Shown in pieces: positions 1-6,451 of a DNA stretch of 7,645 nt. The translations under genes were made by a program, and so were the position numbers. The notes below the pieces were generated by a model that was not told where the DNA came from, did not search any database, and saw nothing but the letters and a program-made list of their open reading frames with translations. Every line of letters begins with the position of its first letter. The first letter of the stretch is position 1. Origin of the DNA: Acidobacteriota bacterium (GTDB lineage Bacteria > Acidobacteriota > Holophagae > Thermotomaculales > Thermotomaculaceae); the NCBI GenBank assembly GCA_027067895.1, contig JAMOUY010000269.1, forward strand, positions 1 through 7,645, given 5' to 3'.

Positions 1-1017
1 CTTTTGAATGTCCTGCCTTTTAATTCTTTTGATAAAACCTCCGAGAGCAATTGTCTGCCCTTCTTTGATTCTTACGATGGTATTGATTTTTCTTGTATTT
101 AAAGAAGGAATTCCGTCAACAGAAGCACCGCTTAATTCGGATATTTCTGAATCAATTTTAATTCTCATGTTGTTTAACGAATCAATCTCAGGCGTTACGG
201 TAAATTTTGTGCCGTACTTTTTCCAAACAACGGACGATGTGTCCCGAGTAATGTTTCTCACTCCGAATTCACCGCCGACAAAGTATTCGGCAGGCTGTCC
301 GGAAACAGTTATCACCCTGTGTGTATCGTAAACCTTCGCATCTCCGTTTCCAACCATAATATTCAAAGCCTGACCAAAATTTGAAACGATACCAACCGTG
401 CTTTTCAAAACATTTCCGCTTCCAAAATCTTTGGCATATTCAACGGAAAGAGGCTTAATAGCCTGATTCCAGTTAATTCCGTAATTTCCCATTTTGTTTG
501 TGTTTACCTCAACAAAGTTGAACTCAACCATTATGTTGTCTTCCTTTGGAAGGTAAGCCCTGTTAAATTCGGCAAACTTAACAACTTGGTCGCCATAAAG
601 TTTCATTACTTTTTCAATTCTCTTATTATCCCTCTCGGTAAGAATCTCTCCGTCTATTATCACCTTATCTCCGACAACCTTGATTTCAATTCCTTCAACT
701 CCGGAAAGCAACTGCCCAACTTCTTTTTTAATCTTTTCCGGGTCGTGAGCAATAACATTAACGGTGATTTCCTGCGTCGAGCCGTCCTGCATTAACATCG
801 TAACCGTTGTAGTGCCTGAGCGAACCGCTTTTAAAATTATCTTTGATTGGTCTTTCGGAATTACAATTCTAACTATTCTCGGATTGCCGGAAGAAACGGA
901 TTTAACTCCGTTTGCGGGAATAACTTTCTGTTTTCCCATAACCAATGTCAATTCCTGAGCCATCAAACCGAAACATAGAAAAAATATCGCAAAAATCAAA
1001 AGTATCCTTTTTCTCAT
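1..1017 (-). CDS. cpaC: CpaC/RcpA-type secretin of the Tad/Flp pilus (3' end cut off by window edge)
   Basis: I translated the minus strand from the ATG at 1015-1017; the frame stays open for 339 codons to base 1, so the C-terminus is missing. A signal peptide is visible (basic MRKR, hydrophobic residues 5-19, likely cleavage after A20 in LMA|QE). Residues about 22-88 resemble the short N-terminal domain of pilus secretins. Residues about 93-150 look like a BON-type domain (VGDKVIIDGEI). The secretin core begins near residue 162 (VEFNFVEVN) and includes SGQPAEYFVGGEF (239-251) and RKINTIVRIKEGQTIALGG (309-327), characteristic of family members. The following family block (VPxLGDIPxLGxLF) would fall beyond the window. 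The product would multimerise in the outer membrane as the pilus exit channel. A very strong ribosome binding site precedes it, and cpaB lies 25 bases upstream, the usual order. Identity is confident; only the C-terminus is unknown. Confidence 0.93.
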   Translation of the reverse strand, partial: MRKRILLIFAIFFLCFGLMAQELTLVMGKQKVIPANGVKSVSSGNPRIVRIVIPKDQSKIILKAVRSGTTTVTMLMQDGSTQEITVNVIAHDPEKIKKEVGQLLSGVEGIEIKVVGDKVIIDGEILTERDNKRIEKVMKLYGDQVVKFAEFNRAYLPKEDNIMVEFNFVEVNTNKMGNYGINWNQAIKPLSVEYAKDFGSGNVLKSTVGIVSNFGQALNIMVGNGDAKVYDTHRVITVSGQPAEYFVGGEFGVRNITRDTSSVVWKKYGTKFTVTPEIDSLNNMRIKIDSEISELSGASVDGIPSLNTRKINTIVRIKEGQTIALGGFIKRIKRQDIQK

Positions 1018-1042
1018 AGTAACCTCCTCCTAATCCTTTTAT
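1018..1042 (-). promoter_or_regulatory. Strong ribosome binding site of the secretin gene
   Basis: The cpaB-cpaC gap reads, on the coding strand, GGAGGAGGTT (1021-1030), then ACT, then the ATG at 1017. It is the longest Shine-Dalgarno match in the window and fixes the secretin start. No terminator-like hairpin lies in the gap, so cotranscription with cpaB is likely. Confidence 0.75.
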
Positions 1043-1846
1043 TTATTTCAAAACTTCTATTCTTTTTTTATTCATTTGATTTCTTCTTTTTTGTAACTGC
1101 TTTAAAGTGTCGCCGGTGAAAATGCTTGAAAAATTAACCTTTTTAAGATTTTCAATTGTTTTTGTATCCTCAGGATTTCTCAAAACAAAGACAAGTTTTG
1201 TCTTTCTTCTTGCAAATTCAATCAACTCCGCTTCCTCAGGCGTAACCGAAAGGGTAATTGTTCTGTACCTCTTTCCAACTCTCACTTTTTTTCTGTTTAT
1301 TGACGTTCCCACTTGACTCCCAATGGCAAGAACGGGTACGCTTTGAAGAATGGTAACCGTCTGTCCCATAACTCCGTTTCCTACTTTGTTAAACGTCCCG
1401 AGTATATCAACATAATCTCCCGGCCTAATCAAACCGGCAACTCCTGTTTCTTCATCAACTCTAACCGTTATTGCCCTTTCTCCCGGAAGTATTGCGCCGG
1501 ACAAAAACTTGGTGGAAAGCCCCGCAACACCTCCCTCTCTGAAATGGGAAGCAAGTATCGGTTCGCCTTTTTTTATGTCCACCTTAGGCGGAACACCTAA
1601 AATTCTTGTTACGTCCCTTACCTTAACCGCATCTTTCGGAACAAATTCCCTAAAATACTTTTTAACCGTCAACATTGACCTTTCAATAGGAGTACCCGCC
1701 GCTATATTCTTTTTAGCCACAAGCACTTTAACCAATTTTGTTTCGTCCGTGTATTTTTTCTTTTCCCCCATGATATAGAGTTGCACCAAAATAACTCCTA
1801 TCACGGCAACTATTACGGCAAAAATCATTGCCTTTTTCTTATCCAT
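1043..1846 (-). CDS. cpaB: CpaB/RcpC Flp pilus assembly protein (SAF domain)
   Basis: 267 residues. One N-terminal membrane segment (about 6-26, after MDKKK) anchors the protein with the rest in the periplasm. Residues about 38-101 form a SAF-type domain (VLVAKKNIAAGTPI at 41-54, then IKKGEPI). The RcpC/CpaB region follows: GERAITVRVDEETGVAGLI at 122-140, RPGDYVDILGTF at 141-152, and TLSVTPEEAELIEFARR at 198-214, which matches the usual C-terminal helix of the family. CpaB proteins work with the CpaC secretin and are needed for its assembly or stability. Length is normal for the family; the tail (249-267) is strongly basic. The start is supported by AGGAGGG five bases upstream of the ATG. It lies 16 bases after the unrecognised gene and just before the secretin gene, the canonical cpaB-cpaC pair. 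Confidence 0.95.
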   Translation of the reverse strand: MDKKKAMIFAVIVAVIGVILVQLYIMGEKKKYTDETKLVKVLVAKKNIAAGTPIERSMLTVKKYFREFVPKDAVKVRDVTRILGVPPKVDIKKGEPILASHFREGGVAGLSTKFLSGAILPGERAITVRVDEETGVAGLIRPGDYVDILGTFNKVGNGVMGQTVTILQSVPVLAIGSQVGTSINRKKVRVGKRYRTITLSVTPEEAELIEFARRKTKLVFVLRNPEDTKTIENLKKVNFSSIFTGDTLKQLQKRRNQMNKKRIEVLK

Positions 1847-1862
1847 AAACCCTCCTGAATAT

Positions 1863-2795
1863 TTATTCGTATCTTTCTACCATTACAACCTGTGTGTAAT
1901 TGTCTTTTCCGACATTAAAAGTTATGTAAACGCTTCTGCCGTCTTTTTTTGCGTAAATAAATCTCTTTTCTTTTTGTTTTTCAAGCGCCTCAACAACACT
2001 TTCGGGAATTTGCCACCCGTTTCCCCTTAAATCGGAAACATAGTAAATAATGGTGGAATCCAAATTGTCGTCCACTCTGTAAACCGTTATTTTGCTTGAA
2101 GAATAATCGTCGCTTTGAGCCATAGACAACAATCTCTGAGAATAAGGGTGTCTGTCTATATCTTCCAAATCAAAACCGGGTAAATCTTCGTCTCCTTTCG
2201 GGAAAATTTTATCCGGACCAAACAATCCATTAGTCCAATATTTAATTATTGTGGTTTTTTCAGAATTTTCATTCTGCTTTAAAGCCATAATAATTTTGGG
2301 GACAATCTCTTTTCCTTTGTTTTTCGAGATATAAAAATCGGTATTGTTGCCTTTATCCAATATTCCCAAAAATCCCGTTGTTTCGGTCTTATATTCCACA
2401 AGAGGGGGGGCTATTTTACCGTAAAGTATCTCAAATCCTCTAATTATTTTAAAAGCGGTATCGCCCTCTTTAACACCTGCCTTTTCAAGTTGCTCATCCG
2501 TAAAAATTCTCTGATAAGGCGGCGTATAAAGTTTTTTGTAATAATCCAGAATCTCATCTATATCAGCATTCACCACTTCAACGGAATATTTAAAAGGAAT
2601 TCCGTTTATGACGGTTTTACCGACAGGGGAATAATTCGCTCCTTCGCGAAAATCAGGTATAGGTTTTGTGGCAATGTTAAAAACATCAAAAACATCGGCG
2701 TCAACATTTTGAACCAAAAAATGAAACCTTGCCCCAATCCAAAGAAAACCGAAAATTATTGAAACAATTAAAAATATTCTTGCTAATTTTTTCAT
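1863..2795 (-). CDS. Unrecognised membrane-anchored or exported protein of the Tad locus, with a duplicated module
   Basis: 310 residues; I do not recognise the family. The N-terminus (MKKLARIF, hydrophobic 6-21) is a signal anchor or uncleaved signal peptide; no lipobox Cys is present, so most of it should be periplasmic. Two segments look like diverged copies of one module: K69-Q95 and K235-Q262 share K-x2-V-x2-V-x3-[IL]-D and a Tyr-Tyr pair (85-86 and 251-252), then an aromatic-Gln pair (YQ 94-95, WQ 261-262). The whole protein contains no cysteine. The start ATG lies 4 bases after the tadE stop with only a poor, distant Shine-Dalgarno match, so translation is probably coupled. Its place between minor pilins and cpaB suggests a structural or assembly role in the pilus apparatus, an inference from context only. 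A run of seven C on the coding strand (2404-2410) lies within codons 129-131. Confidence 0.85.
   Translation of the reverse strand: MKKLARIFLIVSIIFGFLWIGARFHFLVQNVDADVFDVFNIATKPIPDFREGANYSPVGKTVINGIPFKYSVEVVNADIDEILDYYKKLYTPPYQRIFTDEQLEKAGVKEGDTAFKIIRGFEILYGKIAPPLVEYKTETTGFLGILDKGNNTDFYISKNKGKEIVPKIIMALKQNENSEKTTIIKYWTNGLFGPDKIFPKGDEDLPGFDLEDIDRHPYSQRLLSMAQSDDYSSSKITVYRVDDNLDSTIIYYVSDLRGNGWQIPESVVEALEKQKEKRFIYAKKDGRSVYITFNVGKDNYTQVVMVERYE
2010..2093 (-). repeat. Second copy of the internal YY/WQ protein module
   Basis: Encodes residues 235-262 of the unrecognised protein. Aligned to residues 69-95, it shares K235/K69, V238/V72, V241/V75, L245/I79, D246/D80, Y251-Y252/Y85-Y86 and W261-Q262/Y94-Q95, with one extra residue in this copy. 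Similarity is visible only at protein level, so the duplication, if real, is old. Confidence 0.4.
2404..2410 (-). repeat. Homopolymer tract C7 on the coding strand (G7 as given)
   Basis: Seven G in a row on the plus strand, read as GCC CCC CCT (Ala-Pro-Pro, residues 129-131) in the unrecognised gene. G/C runs of this length are conspicuous in this AT-rich window, where the other long runs I noticed are A/T. Gain or loss of one base would frameshift the gene after about 40% of its length. Confidence 0.7.
2511..2591 (-). repeat. First copy of the internal YY/YQ protein module
   Basis: Encodes residues 69-95 of the unrecognised protein (KYSVEVV, then IDEILDYYKKL, ending YQ). See the second copy at 2010-2093 for the residue-by-residue match. 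Confidence 0.4.
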
Positions 2796-2799
2796 AGTT

Positions 2800-3372
2800 T
2801 TAATCGCTCTCCCCCAAACCCGTCAAATCTCCGCCGAAAGATTTTATTATTTCCCATAAAAACCCCATAAAACTGCCCACGTCTTTGTGACTCCAAGTGT
2901 TTTTATCAATAAAATAAGTGGTGCTTATTGTAACCTTGCTTTTGTCGCCTATAATTTTCTGGGTTAAATCCCCCTTAACATTGATTTGGTAAGTCACTTT
3001 ATAGCCCTTTGTACTGCTAACCTCATCCAAAACTCCGAAAAGCACATTTATGGCTTCGCTTTCATCGCCACCGGCATTGGAAAAAACAGTATCCAAACCT
3101 TCCGAAGATTCAAGCGAAGAAAAACTTGCGCTTTCTTTGTCAACACGATTGAAAAAAACCTTGCCGAGAGTTTCCTTCACCTCATCGTCATTCTTTTTAA
3201 ATTCTCCTTTCGCTATGGTTACATACCTTACAGCAGAGATTGTTTGCTGTTTAATGAAAAAAGCCTTAACAAAGAAAATCAACCCGAAAATCATTATCAA
3301 ATAAACCGGAATTACCATAACGAATTCAGTCATTGACTGGCCTTTTTCATCAGTGAATGATAACATCGCCAT
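2800..3372 (-). CDS. tadE: TadE-type minor pilin (pseudopilin) of the Flp pilus
   Basis: 190 residues. The N-terminus holds a class III prepilin motif: DEKG|QSMTEF, residues 8-17, with Gly11 at -1, Glu16 at +5 and Phe17 in place of the Tyr seen in Flp. A hydrophobic helix (about 17-40, VMVIPVYLIMIFGLIFF) follows, then an extracytoplasmic domain rich in charged and Ser residues, and strand-like segments near 123-156. TadE proteins are processed by TadV and are needed for Flp fibre formation, probably as minor pilins. The protein has no cysteine. Translation starts at the ATG at 3370-3372, preceded by AAAGGAG seven bases upstream; an alternative ATG lies two codons in. The first 23 bases overlap the end of the TadG-like gene in another frame, implying coupled translation. 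The assignment is firm for family, less so for its exact equivalence to TadE versus TadF. Confidence 0.88.
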   Translation of the reverse strand: MAMLSFTDEKGQSMTEFVMVIPVYLIMIFGLIFFVKAFFIKQQTISAVRYVTIAKGEFKKNDDEVKETLGKVFFNRVDKESASFSSLESSEGLDTVFSNAGGDESEAINVLFGVLDEVSSTKGYKVTYQINVKGDLTQKIIGDKSKVTISTTYFIDKNTWSHKDVGSFMGFLWEIIKSFGGDLTGLGESD

Positions 3373-5275
3373 TAAACATCTCCTTTAACGCATTAAAAAA
3401 CCTCATAAACTTGCCCGTATTTCCGGAATTTGCGCCACCAAGGGACAAAGCCTGACCAACTCCGGACTCGTCAAGTTTTTCCGCAATTTCCTGAAATTTG
3501 GTAAATCTAACAAGCCTAACCTGCCAACACTGGTTGAACAAATGAGGCTCAACTCCGTCGGGTATATAAATTTCAGCCTGAGAAAAGTAAATCATTCCCA
3601 CAGGATTGGGGTTTTTCAAACCGGCTTTTATGTTTACAATGTTTTCTTTCGGCAGATTGTAAACTATTCCGACATAATCCTTATGTGTCTGCCAATATTC
3701 TTTGCCGTTGTCGTCTTCTCTGTTTAAAAGGTAAGGCCTCGGTTTATCTACGTCTCCTACGCCTCTGCTTCCCAAAGCATCCGCCTGAGATATTTCTCTT
3801 GTTTCTTCGTATTCGCAACCGCTAACCTTATACTCCTTGATAATTTTCACTTTTACCTTTCCATCCCATCTTAACTCGTTTTCATCAACCGTTAATCCGA
3901 AATCATCCGGATTAACCCAAGCATAACTTACATCTCTTTTTTCACATTGCTTTCTCATAATTCTTTTAAAAAAGAATCTGGCATCTCCACCCTCCAAAAC
4001 ACCGGCTGCGCTTTCTCCTTCAAGCCAAATGTCTTGCCCTTCAACAACAGGCTCCATATAGGCGCAAACATCCTCAGATTCTCCATTTTTGTTAGTAATC
4101 TGTCCAACCACTTTACATGGGGATGGGTCTCCGCAGTTGCAATCGTGTTTGGTCAGCATATCTTCAATACGGTCAACCTCGTTTTTTCTAACAGTCATTC
4201 CCACCATAATCCCGTAATTAATTTTTGTCAGATTGTCCGCATGTGCACTACAATCAGAACAATTGTTGGAAGTATTTTTAAAAGTATATTTTCCGGGCTG
4301 GTCAGTACACATAGCCATATAGTTTGCCCTTGCAACAGCATCAAAAACAGCACCTATAAACGGAGGCAAAACCCTTAACAAAGGATAGGGAAAGTATGCT
4401 TTGAAATATTCTAACGGCGCAGGCCCAAAGTCTCCGGCAGTTAAAACATCCAAAAAACTTCCCAAAGTATCGCTTACTTCGGAAGAACCCAAAAAACTCG
4501 TTGTTGGCATATGCTCTATGTTTTTCTGCCCGTTCATACCGACATCTCCGATTTTTGCAACTTTTGTGTCAATCGCCCTTGAAATAGCGTTGAAGTGGTC
4601 CGCGACCGGGCGACACAGAGATTTGAATTTTCTATCCTCGGCATCTATAAACGGCAGTTTCAAATCAACATCGGGAATTAAAGGATATAAAAAACCGATA
4701 GTGGCACCGTTGGCTAGCCCCGTTTTTACGGCCTCTACCTGCGCTATAACCGGAATTATGCTAACTTCCACGTCTTCCGCTATAACCAACGCATCTTCAA
4801 CATCCCACAAAATCCCCTCACCGTTGCCTTCCAAAGAATCGGCAAGAGGCTCGTAAGTCCCCCTGATTCCCCCCATAACGCTTTGTTCGGCAACCGTCAA
4901 AGTCGTAAGAAAAGCCCCGATTGCCGACGTTAAAGGAAAACCGGTCAATGCGCTGGCAACAGCCATTTGCGCCGCAAGCAATCCGTCCGCAATATTGTCC
5001 GTGGTTTTCACGGATTTCAACAAAATAATTATTGCAAGTACCTGCGCTTGGGTAATATTGAGCATTGCGGTAAGGTTGTATCCCCTGCACATCCAAGTTG
5101 CGCCGGAAACGGCAACCGCATCGGCATTGTTTGTAAGCCTCATTTTTCTTGAAGTAACATCTCCGACATTCAAAACCATAAAAACGAACAAAGCCAAAAA
5201 CAAGAAGGTGATAGCGGAAAAAACAATTGACTGCCCGCTTTCGTTTTTGTGTAATCCTCTAATTCTCGCAATCAT
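3350..5275 (-). CDS. tadG: Large TadG-like Flp pilus assembly protein
   Basis: 641 residues. The N-terminus has a basic cytoplasmic tail (MIARIRGLHK), the motif NESG|QS (11-16) and one membrane helix (about 17-37), followed by NVGDVTSRKMRLTNNADAVA (36-55), matching the TadG-like N-terminal domain (helix plus a Asp/Ala-rich segment). Unlike the TadE/Flp proteins it lacks Glu at +5, so peptidase cleavage is doubtful. The rest should be extracytoplasmic: a mainly helical region (about 60-320), a Cys-rich stretch (8 Cys between 323 and 444), and a C-terminal region with FSQAEIYIP (564-572) and LFNQCWQVRLVRFT (579-592), which I associate with long TadG-related proteins of deltaproteobacterial type. 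I see no von Willebrand A MIDAS motif (DxSxS), present in some TadG proteins. TadG-type proteins are implicated as minor or tip components. The start is supported by GGAG embedded in the preceding stop (TAAGGAG). Confidence 0.82.
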   Translation of the reverse strand: MIARIRGLHKNESGQSIVFSAITFLFLALFVFMVLNVGDVTSRKMRLTNNADAVAVSGATWMCRGYNLTAMLNITQAQVLAIIILLKSVKTTDNIADGLLAAQMAVASALTGFPLTSAIGAFLTTLTVAEQSVMGGIRGTYEPLADSLEGNGEGILWDVEDALVIAEDVEVSIIPVIAQVEAVKTGLANGATIGFLYPLIPDVDLKLPFIDAEDRKFKSLCRPVADHFNAISRAIDTKVAKIGDVGMNGQKNIEHMPTTSFLGSSEVSDTLGSFLDVLTAGDFGPAPLEYFKAYFPYPLLRVLPPFIGAVFDAVARANYMAMCTDQPGKYTFKNTSNNCSDCSAHADNLTKINYGIMVGMTVRKNEVDRIEDMLTKHDCNCGDPSPCKVVGQITNKNGESEDVCAYMEPVVEGQDIWLEGESAAGVLEGGDARFFFKRIMRKQCEKRDVSYAWVNPDDFGLTVDENELRWDGKVKVKIIKEYKVSGCEYEETREISQADALGSRGVGDVDKPRPYLLNREDDNGKEYWQTHKDYVGIVYNLPKENIVNIKAGLKNPNPVGMIYFSQAEIYIPDGVEPHLFNQCWQVRLVRFTKFQEIAEKLDESGVGQALSLGGANSGNTGKFMRFFNALKEMFNGDVIIH

Positions 5276-5284
5276 AAACTCTCC

Positions 5285-6442
5285 TTAATGAGAAGCCTTC
5301 ATTTCAACGTGCATTGCGCAATCTGCCGTAATGGGATATACATACCCATCACTTTCAACTCTTAAAATTGAAAAATAATCGTTATCAAGGTAACCGAGAG
5401 TTTCCTGAGTTGAACTGCTCAAACCCAAATCGTTAAACAATTCTTCGTTAAACTTTTTTCCCATAAATTTGTTTGCTATGGGAATAATCATGTAATACGG
5501 AAATTTTACTCTCACGACAATCACATCGCTTCTTGAATAGGTTTTTTCGCCGGATTGAACATCAAGATTTGTGTCAAGTATTTCAATATTTGTAAAAAGA
5601 GAAGCGTACATGTACCTGTAAACAACAGCCTGTGTGTACTTATCTACGTCATTAACTCCAAAAATATCGCCTATGTATCCTATGAAATCGGAAAGAAGAT
5701 TTATTAAATGGTCAAGTTGCAACGTTTCTATAATATCCATGGCACTGTAAGTATGCCCGCCTATCACGGTTATTTTAAAACCGTTAAGAAAAGCCTTTGA
5801 GCCTTGGCATATCGGCATTAAGGACAATGCAGCCGCTTTTTTTATAAGTTTAAATTTTTTCAAACTTTCATCGTCTTCATTGTTATTACTCCAAGGATTG
5901 TGAACTGTTTCCTCACCTCCGGGTAAATTTATCTGTCCTGAAATCTCTTGGTCTATTGATTGAGGAATAACCACCACCGCAGCCCTTGCCGCATTGAAAG
6001 CGGCATAATTTACCACAAGTTTTGCAGTGTAAAGCAGACTTAACTGCATGATGCACAATGTAATAAAAAGTTGCAAGGGAAAAATAAGTATAAATTCGGT
6101 CAATGCCTGACCGTCTTCATCGTCTCCAAGGTCTTTAAATTTTCTTTTGGATTTTTTTGCGGCATTCATGGTTGAAAAAATTATCATAACAAAAACAATT
6201 ATTGAAAATAACGCCAAAAACATAGGCGCGGCCAATTTTACTTTATCAAAGGTTTTTGTCTTTTCTTCAACAAAACCAGTTGAAATATCCTGTCCTCTGT
6301 CAAGAGATTGAATTGTCGTTTCAAAGGATTTTTTTACAACAAATTTATTATATGCATAAGTACCTATCATTGCAACAACGGCAATTAAAATAAGGATTAT
6401 CATATATTCGCCTATTGATGAACCTTTTCTGCCGTTGCTCAT
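5285..6442 (-). CDS. Flp-TadE fusion: pilin-like N-terminal module plus TadE minor pilin module
   Basis: 385 residues. Module 1: RKG|SSIGEY (5-13) is a complete Flp-type prepilin site (Gly7 at -1, Glu12 at +5, Tyr13), followed by a hydrophobic helix (about 14-31), a polar stretch to about 67 and a second helix (about 69-92). A basic linker KKSKRKFK (96-103) then leads into module 2: DEDG|QALTEF (108-117, Gly111, Glu116, Phe117), a third helix (about 118-139) and a TadE-like domain with NYAAFNAARAAVVV (145-158), and near the C-terminus VKFPYYMIIPIANKFM (312-327). Charges predict N-in, loop out, linker in, C-terminal domain out, so both sites face the cytoplasmic side where TadV cuts. Cys212 and Cys375 could pair. 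An internal ATG at codon 92 has no ribosome binding site. TAAGGAG, overlapping the peptidase stop, supports the start. It could be a scaffold with an uncut first site; processing is inferred. Confidence 0.85.
   Translation of the reverse strand: MSNGRKGSSIGEYMIILILIAVVAMIGTYAYNKFVVKKSFETTIQSLDRGQDISTGFVEEKTKTFDKVKLAAPMFLALFSIIVFVMIIFSTMNAAKKSKRKFKDLGDDEDGQALTEFILIFPLQLFITLCIMQLSLLYTAKLVVNYAAFNAARAAVVVIPQSIDQEISGQINLPGGEETVHNPWSNNNEDDESLKKFKLIKKAAALSLMPICQGSKAFLNGFKITVIGGHTYSAMDIIETLQLDHLINLLSDFIGYIGDIFGVNDVDKYTQAVVYRYMYASLFTNIEILDTNLDVQSGEKTYSRSDVIVVRVKFPYYMIIPIANKFMGKKFNEELFNDLGLSSSTQETLGYLDNDYFSILRVESDGYVYPITADCAMHVEMKASH
6092..6112 (-). other. Second (internal) prepilin-peptidase site of the fusion protein
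   Basis: Codons 111-117, G|QALTEF, preceded by the acidic DDED and the basic linker 96-103. It has the same spacing (Glu at +5, aromatic at +6) as the sites in the Flp and TadE proteins of this cluster. Confidence 0.65.
6404..6424 (-). other. First (N-terminal) prepilin-peptidase site of the fusion protein
   Basis: Codons 7-13, G|SSIGEY, a Flp-type site with a very short leader (seven residues, charged with R5 and K6) and Tyr at +6. It is followed directly by the hydrophobic helix MIILILIAVVAM. Confidence 0.6.
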
Positions 6443-6451
6443 ATAAACTCC

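Noticed and set aside
8..958. Plus-strand ORFs over the secretin region (8-331, 586-795, 764-958)
   Set aside because: They are antisense to a continuous minus-strand frame with a signal peptide and secretin motifs; their translations look like reverse-strand shadows and they have no convincing ribosome binding sites.
1063..1069. A7 run near the end of cpaB as a slippage site
   Set aside because: A/T runs of this size are common in AT-rich DNA and a shift here would change only the last few residues.
3947..4856. Plus-strand ORFs of 143 and 151 residues (3947-4378, 4401-4856)
   Set aside because: Both lie inside the TadG-like gene on the opposite strand and have no recognisable domain; their length is expected by chance opposite a long gene.
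4818..5096. Minus-strand ORF of 92 residues in another frame
   Set aside because: It overlaps the N-terminal part of the TadG-like gene, which has clear family features; no own start signal.
6165..6169. Internal start (ATG, codon 92 of the fusion protein) making TadE separately
   Set aside because: The bases upstream are T-rich with no GGAG-like site, whereas genuine starts in this cluster mostly have strong sites; the frame runs unbroken from 6442.
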